Assembly (NCBI GenBank): GCA_046261635.1
Contig: JBHEOL010000364.1
Location: forward strand, 1-8,800
DNA length: 8,800 nucleotides
Source: JBHEPS01 sp046261635
GTDB lineage: Bacteria; Acidobacteriota; Thermoanaerobaculia; Gp7-AA8
Reading direction: 5' to 3'
This document shows positions 4,170 through 8,800 of this stretch, one piece after another. How positions within the stretch are numbered: position 1 is the stretch's first letter; each line of letters begins with the position of its first letter. The notes beneath the pieces are model-generated. The model worked only from the letters and a program-made list of their open reading frames with translations, did no database searches and was not told the DNA's origin. The translations under genes and the position numbers were made by a program.

Positions 4170-5812
4170 TGAGCTGCCTCACCCGCGATCCCGGCATGCG
4201 ACTCGTCCACGGCGGCTGCCGGTTCCGAGGCCGGCGGCTCCGGAATGACGAGCCTCTCGGCCGCGAAGTACTCCGGATGGACTTTCTCCACGATGTAGTT
4301 CACCGGCCGGCTGATGGTGTCGAACATCGGCTTCGGGTAGAGGCCGATCCAGATCATGAGGGCGACGAGCGGGATCAGGGTCCACGCCTCGCGCCCGCCC
4401 GGATGGATGTCGACGAGATCGCGGTTGGCCGGGTTGTCGACCGGGCCCCAGAAGACGCGCTGGTAGAGCCAGAGAAGGTACGCGGCCCCGAGCACGATTC
4501 CGAGCGCCGCGGCAGCGCCCCACCAGAAGTTCCTGTTGGCGGCGCCGATCAGGATCGCGAACTCGCCGATGAAGCCGTTGAGCCCGGGAAGTCCCAATGA
4601 CGAGAGAGCCGTGATGAGGAACAGGGTCGCGTAGACGGGCATCACCTTCGCCAGCCCGCCGTAATCGGCGATCAGCCGCGTATGCCGCCTCTCGTAGATG
4701 ATCCCGACGAGAAGGAAGAGCGCGCCGGTCGAGATGCCGTGGTTGATCATCTGGATGACCGAGCCGCTCACGCCCATGGGGTTGAGGGCGAACATCCCGA
4801 GCATCACGAACCCGAGGTGCGAGACCGACGAGTAAGCGACGAGCTTCTTCATGTCCTTCTGAACGAGCGAGACGAGCGCGCCGTAGATGATTCCGATGAT
4901 CGCCAGAATCGCGATCGGCACGGCGAGCTGCACGCTGGCGTCCGGGAGGATCGGCAGCGAGAAACGGACGAACCCGTAGGTCCCCATCTTCAGGAGGACG
5001 GCCGCAAGGATGACCGAACCGGCGGTCGGCGCCTCGACGTGCGCGTCGGGAAGCCACGTATGGAAGGGGAACATCGGAACCTTGATCGCGAAGGCGAAGA
5101 AGAACCCGAGGAACACCCAGAACTGCATGTTCGCGGGCATCAGATGCCCGATCTCGTGGTACTGCAGGATCGAGAACGTCTCCGGATTTCCGAGCCCCTC
5201 GATTCCGAGCAGAGGAATCCCGCCACTGTTGAAGAAGTAGAGGGCGAGGATGGAGAGAAGCATCAGGACCGAGCCCGCCAGGGTGTAGAGAAAGAACTTG
5301 ATGGAGGCGTACAGGCGTCGCGGTCCGCCCCAGACCCCGATGAGGAAGTACATCGGGACGAGCATGATCTCCCAGAAGACGTAGAAGAGGAAGAAATCGA
5401 GCGCGCAGAAAACGCCGATCATGCCCGTCTGGAGGAAGAGCATGAGCGTGTAGTACTCCTTCTCGCGATGGGTGATCGCGGTGTAGGAGGAGTAGATCGC
5501 GATGAAGCCGATCAGGGTCGTCAGCAGAACCAGGATCAGAGCGATCCCGTCGATCCCGAACACGTATCTGACCCCGAGAGCGTCGATCCAGCTCACGTTC
5601 TCGTTGAACTGGAACAGCTCCGACTCGGGGCCGCGACGGAAGTGCCACCAGAGCGGAACGCTCAGCACGAAGTCGATGCCGGCGACGACGGTCGCCCACG
5701 TCCGGATCGCCTTCACGCTGGTCTTCGGAATCAGAAGAAGGATCAGCGCACCGGCGAACGGAATGTAGGTAATCAGCGACAGAATCGGAAAATCACCGCT
5801 GTACAGGCCCAT
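4166..5812 (-). CDS. nuoM: NADH-quinone oxidoreductase subunit M (antiporter-like proton channel)
   Basis: This is the middle antiporter-like subunit of the complex I membrane arm. The protein has 548 residues, against about 509 in E. coli. Key residues are in place: Glu148 in VFWEIMLVPMYFLIG, Lys244 in AFAIKVPMFPFHTWLPDAH, Lys275 in the VLLKMGTYG motif, His358 in MINHGISTGALFLLVG, and Glu417 in NGFIGEF. The extra length is mainly a polar Ala/Pro/Glu-rich tail after about residue 511 (ending VDESHAGIAGEAAQ), predicted to be soluble. The ATG at 5810-5812 has GAGGAG on the minus strand 11-12 nt upstream, a slightly long spacing. Its TGA overlaps the nuoN start. The nuoL gene lies 35 nt upstream, giving the standard L-M-N order. 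Confidence 0.98.
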   Translation of the reverse strand: MGLYSGDFPILSLITYIPFAGALILLLIPKTSVKAIRTWATVVAGIDFVLSVPLWWHFRRGPESELFQFNENVSWIDALGVRYVFGIDGIALILVLLTTLIGFIAIYSSYTAITHREKEYYTLMLFLQTGMIGVFCALDFFLFYVFWEIMLVPMYFLIGVWGGPRRLYASIKFFLYTLAGSVLMLLSILALYFFNSGGIPLLGIEGLGNPETFSILQYHEIGHLMPANMQFWVFLGFFFAFAIKVPMFPFHTWLPDAHVEAPTAGSVILAAVLLKMGTYGFVRFSLPILPDASVQLAVPIAILAIIGIIYGALVSLVQKDMKKLVAYSSVSHLGFVMLGMFALNPMGVSGSVIQMINHGISTGALFLLVGIIYERRHTRLIADYGGLAKVMPVYATLFLITALSSLGLPGLNGFIGEFAILIGAANRNFWWGAAAALGIVLGAAYLLWLYQRVFWGPVDNPANRDLVDIHPGGREAWTLIPLVALMIWIGLYPKPMFDTISRPVNYIVEKVHPEYFAAERLVIPEPPASEPAAAVDESHAGIAGEAAQ

Positions 5813-5847
5813 GAAAGCTCAATCTCCTCTGCGTTCGGGACGGCCGC

Positions 5848-8067
5848 TCACGGGCTGCCCAGCAGGTAAACCACGACCAGAAGGACGACGCCTCCGCTCA
5901 TGATCAGTGCATAGTTCTGAACGACTCCGGTCTGGAGCCGGCGTAGAAAGGTCGAGCCGCGCTGCGCTCCGCTCCCCACACCGTTGACAGCCCCGTCGAC
6001 CACGTAGCGATCGAACAGCGAAGAACCCTCACCGAACAGAATCACAGTCACGTGCCGGATCCCGTTGACCAGGCCGTCGATCACGTGCACATCGAACCAC
6101 GCCATGGCGTTCGAGAAGGCGATCGTCCCCCGAACCACCGTGGCGTTGTAGATCTCATCCACGTAGTACTTGTTCTCGACGACCCTGTAGAGCGTCGGAA
6201 ACCGCGCCACGAATGCTCGCGGCCGCGTCCACGCCGAATCGGTGTAGAACGAGCGCGCCAGCATGATGCCGGCCACGGCGACGCCGATCGAGACGAGAAT
6301 CAGCACCCACTCCACGGCGATCGGCGCGTGATGGAACTCGAACGCTTCCCCACCGAGCGGCCAGAGGATCGGCGCGAGCCAGCTCTGGAACAAGTTCGGG
6401 TGGTGAATGCCGAATGCCCCGAGCGGCGGACCGACCAGGCCGCCCACGATCGAGAGAAGCGCGAGCGCGGCGAGCACTCCGGTCATCGAGATCGGCGACT
6501 CGTGCGGAAGGGCGGCGTGCCCCAGCCCGCCGTGCTCGTCCGCATCCGCCTTCGGCTGATGCGTCGGGCTGAGGCGCGTGTCGGCGTCGATGACGTCGTG
6601 TCCCTTGTGTTCGGGCTCGGTGGCGACCAACCCGGCAGCCGCGGCGCCGCGATACTCGCCGTGGAACGTCAGGTAGTACACCCGGAACATGTAGAAAGCG
6701 GTGAACGTCGCGGCGATGATCGCCATGACCCAGAGGACCATCGGGAGCGAGCTCCAGGGAGCCCCGAGCTCGGCGTACCGCTTGAAGAAGGCGTTGGCGA
6801 GGATCTCGTCCTTCGAGAAGAAGCCGGCGAGCGGCGGAATCCCCGCGATCGCGATGGTCGCGACCAGAAACGTCCAGTGTGTCTTCGGCATGTAGCGCCG
6901 GAGCCCGCCCATTTTCCTGATGTCCTGTTCGCCATTGCAGCCATGGATGACCGAGCCCGCGCCGAGGAAGAGGCACGCCTTGAAGAAGGCGTGCGTCATG
7001 ACGTGGAAGATCGCGGCCGTGAAGGCGCCCACGCCGACGGCGAGGAACATGAACCCGAGCTGCGAGACCGTCGAGTAGGCGAGGACTTTCTTGATGTCGT
7101 TCTGCGCGGTGCCGATCGTGGCCGCGAACAGCGCGGTGACCGCTCCGACGACCGCGACCACCAGCATCGCCTCGGGTGAGAGCCGGAACAACACGTTCGA
7201 GCGGACGACCATGTAGACGCCGGCGGTGACCATCGTCGCGGCGTGGATGAGCGCAGAGACGGGTGTCGGGCCGGCCATCGCGTCCGGCAGCCAGACATGG
7301 AGCGGGACCTGCGCCGACTTGCCGCAGGCACCGATGAACAGGAGGATGCAGATCGCCGTCGCGATCCCCTCGAAACGCGCCGGGTCGGCCGAGGCCTGCG
7401 CGAACACGCCGGTGAAATCGACGGTTCCGAACCAGTTGAAGATCAGGAACAGGCCCAGCAGGAAGCCGAAGTCGCCGATCCGGTTGACGATGAACGCCTT
7501 CTTCCCGGCATCGGCGGCGAACTTCTTGTCATAGAAGAAGCCGATGAGCAGGTAGGAGCAGAGTCCGACTCCCTCCCATCCGATGAACATGACGGCGTAG
7601 TTGTTGCCCATCACGAGGACGAGCATCATGAACATGAAGAGGTTGAAGTACGAGAAGAAGCGGGTGTACCCCTTCTCGTGCGACATGTAGCCGGTCGCGT
7701 AGACGTGAATCAGGAATCCGACCCAGCAGACGACCATCATCATGGTCGCCGAGAGGGCGTCGACCTGGAAGCCGAGCTGGACCGAGAAGTCGGAGATCAG
7801 ACCGCTGGTGAGCTCGCCGGTTCCCAACGGCAGCCACTCGTAGTAGACGACCTCGAGGGGGTTGTGGATCCCTCCCCGCGCCCACGGAATGACCACGTAG
7901 AACGTCGCGATCAGGGCCGACAGGAGGGTCGCGCCGAGGGCGATCAGCCGCGTCGCTTTGCGGCTCTTTTTCGCATGCGGCTGCTCGAGCGCGCGGAAGC
8001 CATTGAGGATGGCTCCGAGCAGCGGGAGTGCCGGGACGAGCCAGATTACCGAGGCGATGTCATCCAT
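5848..8067 (-). CDS. nuoL: NADH-quinone oxidoreductase subunit L (distal antiporter-like subunit)
   Basis: NuoL is the most distal proton-pumping subunit of complex I and carries the long lateral helix. At 739 residues it is well above the E. coli length (613). Conserved sites: Glu165 in GWEGVGLCSYLLIGF, Lys250 in GKSAQVPLHVWLPDAMAGP, His275 in ALIHAATMVTAGVYM, His355, His359 and Lys363 in HVMTHAFFKACLF, and Lys419-Asp420 in FFSKDEIL. Two regions add length. One is a polar loop at about 484-525 with six His. The other is a C-terminal part with FDVHVIDGLVNGI (658-670) and a near copy, FDRYVVDGAVNGV (685-697), 27 residues later, then LQTGVVQNYAL (711-721), typical of long NuoL proteins. The ATG at 8065-8067 has only a weak purine-rich Shine-Dalgarno. 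The 63-nt gap from nuoK holds no further recognisable element. Confidence 0.98.
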   Translation of the reverse strand: MDDIASVIWLVPALPLLGAILNGFRALEQPHAKKSRKATRLIALGATLLSALIATFYVVIPWARGGIHNPLEVVYYEWLPLGTGELTSGLISDFSVQLGFQVDALSATMMMVVCWVGFLIHVYATGYMSHEKGYTRFFSYFNLFMFMMLVLVMGNNYAVMFIGWEGVGLCSYLLIGFFYDKKFAADAGKKAFIVNRIGDFGFLLGLFLIFNWFGTVDFTGVFAQASADPARFEGIATAICILLFIGACGKSAQVPLHVWLPDAMAGPTPVSALIHAATMVTAGVYMVVRSNVLFRLSPEAMLVVAVVGAVTALFAATIGTAQNDIKKVLAYSTVSQLGFMFLAVGVGAFTAAIFHVMTHAFFKACLFLGAGSVIHGCNGEQDIRKMGGLRRYMPKTHWTFLVATIAIAGIPPLAGFFSKDEILANAFFKRYAELGAPWSSLPMVLWVMAIIAATFTAFYMFRVYYLTFHGEYRGAAAAGLVATEPEHKGHDVIDADTRLSPTHQPKADADEHGGLGHAALPHESPISMTGVLAALALLSIVGGLVGPPLGAFGIHHPNLFQSWLAPILWPLGGEAFEFHHAPIAVEWVLILVSIGVAVAGIMLARSFYTDSAWTRPRAFVARFPTLYRVVENKYYVDEIYNATVVRGTIAFSNAMAWFDVHVIDGLVNGIRHVTVILFGEGSSLFDRYVVDGAVNGVGSGAQRGSTFLRRLQTGVVQNYALIMSGGVVLLVVVYLLGSP

Positions 8068-8130
8068 TCTGATCTCTGTCGCGCGATGGGCCGCGCCTGT
8101 TTTCTCCGGGGTTGGTGAGCAGAGCGAATC

Positions 8131-8433
8131 TCATCCGTGGAGCTCACGGGCTTCGTCGACATTCACCGAGTTTCTCAATCTGTAGAGCTGAATCAGGATC
8201 GCGAGTCCGACCGCGGCTTCACCCGCGGCGACGGCGATGATGAAGATCGGAAAGACGTGGCCTTCGAGCTCGCCGAACCGTCTCGCGAACCCGATGAAAT
8301 TGATGTTGACGGCGTTGAGCATCAGCTCGACGCACATGAGAATGACGATGAGGTTCCGCCGGAGGATGACTCCGACCACGCCGATGGTGAACAGCGCGGC
8401 AGAAAGCACCAGATATGCGTCAGCGCTAGGCAC
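8131..8433 (-). CDS. nuoK: NADH-quinone oxidoreductase subunit K
   Basis: NuoK (the mitochondrial ND4L homologue) is a 100-residue, three-helix subunit whose buried glutamates belong to the central proton path of complex I. The hallmark VILMCVELMLNAVNINFIGF (30-49) contains Glu36, equivalent to the essential E. coli residue. The second conserved Glu is Glu72, in VAAGEAAVGLAILIQLYR (68-85). The start is GTG (8431-8433), overlapping the nuoJ stop by 8 nt. GGGAG lies 6 nt upstream, inside nuoJ, so the two genes are translationally coupled. Length and order are standard. The TGA at 8131-8133 is 63 nt before nuoL. Confidence 0.98.
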   Translation of the reverse strand: MPSADAYLVLSAALFTIGVVGVILRRNLIVILMCVELMLNAVNINFIGFARRFGELEGHVFPIFIIAVAAGEAAVGLAILIQLYRLRNSVNVDEARELHG

Positions 8434-8800
8434 CGAGCTCTCCCTTCTCCCGTTTCTCTTCCGCGGCCCGGTCGACGATGAACTGCGGGACGAGCTCTTC
8501 CTCGTGCGCCATCAGCTGGCGTTTCCCGATGACGATCGCGCCGATCATGGCGACGAGCAGAAACAGGGATGCGACCTCGAACGGTACGAGGTACTCCTGA
8601 TAGAGCACCATGCCGACGGCCTCGGAGTTTCCGACCAGCTCGGGAGCGGATCCCTCCAGCGTCATCGTCCGGAGGGTGTCGGAGGTCGGGGTCGCGTCGC
8701 GGTAGGCGCCGCCACGGACGATCGTCGCGAACAGCAGGAACAGAGCGGCGCCCACGACGATCGCCGCCTTCCAGTAGGGCGAAAGCATCGGCTCGTGCGG
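8426..8800 (-). CDS. nuoJ: NADH-quinone oxidoreductase subunit J (5' end outside window)
   Basis: This is the C-terminal 124 residues of NuoJ (ND6 homologue), the membrane subunit that couples the quinone-binding module to the antiporter-like arm. The frame stays open to the right edge of the window, and the usual length of about 165 or more means some N-terminal helices are missing. An internal ATG at 8786-8788 (MLSPYWKAA) is probably not the start. One helix is visible just after that Met (about 8-25 counted from it). The conserved YLVPFEVASLFLLVAMIGAIVIG segment (71-93 on the same count) identifies the subunit. A charged tail (EEELVPQF...EEKREKGELGA) follows. The TAG at 8426-8428 overlaps the GTG start of nuoK by 8 nt. 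Genes nuoA-I presumably lie further right. Confidence 0.93.
   Translation of the reverse strand, partial: PHEPMLSPYWKAAIVVGAALFLLFATIVRGGAYRDATPTSDTLRTMTLEGSAPELVGNSEAVGMVLYQEYLVPFEVASLFLLVAMIGAIVIGKRQLMAHEEELVPQFIVDRAAEEKREKGELGA

Noticed and set aside
2295..4172. A 625-codon plus-strand open frame antisense to nuoN and atpZ/atpI
   Set aside because: It is antisense to the conserved nuoN gene. The product is rich in Arg, Glu, Asp and His, as expected from the complement of membrane-protein codons in GC-rich DNA. No Shine-Dalgarno or known domain is visible.
4179..5699. A 506-codon minus-strand frame overlapping nuoM, and other long frames (4682-5869, 6052-7179, 7243-8118)
   Set aside because: All overlie conserved nuo genes in another frame or strand and encode Arg/Asp/Glu-rich low-complexity chains. 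They are shadows of GC-rich third positions.
8068..8133. nuoK and nuoL are in the same frame with no further stop after the nuoK TGA, raising possible read-through to a K-L fusion
   Set aside because: The 21 intervening codons lack conservation signals, nuoL has its own ATG, and 21 open codons in GC-rich DNA are expected by chance.
8786..8788. ATG considered as the true start of nuoJ
   Set aside because: The frame is open upstream to the window edge and the protein would lack the N-terminal helices normal for NuoJ, so the gene is most likely truncated by the window.

Overview
This window comes from a GC-rich bacterial chromosome. It carries the distal part of a respiratory complex I (nuo) operon that runs straight into the membrane-sector genes of an F-type ATP synthase. 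I see no plasmid, phage, insertion-sequence, tRNA, rRNA or CRISPR features. The 14-subunit-type complex I genes, the c-subunit with a cleavable-looking N-terminal leader, the AtpZ/AtpI pair and the absence of F1 genes next to atpE suggest a respiring Gram-negative-type bacterium. Acidobacteriota, Gemmatimonadota or a deltaproteobacterial lineage would fit, but the phylum is a low-confidence guess.

About nine tenths of the window (940 to the right edge) is one minus-strand gene run, read right to left: nuoJ (cut by the window edge), nuoK, nuoL, nuoM, nuoN, atpZ, atpI, atpB, atpE. Spacing is tight: nuoJ/nuoK overlap by 8 nt, nuoM/nuoN by 4 nt (ATGA), nuoN/atpZ are 9 nt apart and atpZ/atpI overlap by 20 nt. 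The run ends at a strong intrinsic terminator (881-906) just past atpE. NuoL, NuoM and NuoN are the three antiporter-like proton-pumping subunits of complex I, and NuoJ and NuoK connect them to the quinone module. AtpB (a) and AtpE (c) form the ion path of the ATP synthase. One probable transcript therefore encodes both much of the proton pump and the ion-driven rotor parts of the enzyme that uses the gradient. The b, delta, alpha, gamma, beta and epsilon genes are not here and must lie elsewhere.

The left 0.9 kb is transcribed in the opposite direction and is the less ordinary part. It holds the C-terminal end of an unrecognised protein (1-438), a textbook intrinsic terminator (465-500) and a palindromic element (518-552). 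An exact match to the sigma-54 promoter consensus (549-564) follows. It sits just upstream of a strong Shine-Dalgarno sequence and a TTG-started gene for a 55-residue protein with two predicted membrane helices (591-758). The convergent gap between this small gene and atpE contains a 9-bp tandem repeat, a perfect 10-bp inverted repeat without a T-run, and the shared terminator.

The best candidates for something undescribed are the sigma-54-like promoter with its small membrane protein, the fusion of the nuo and atp transcription units, and the c-subunit, which keeps several but not all of the known sodium-site residues.
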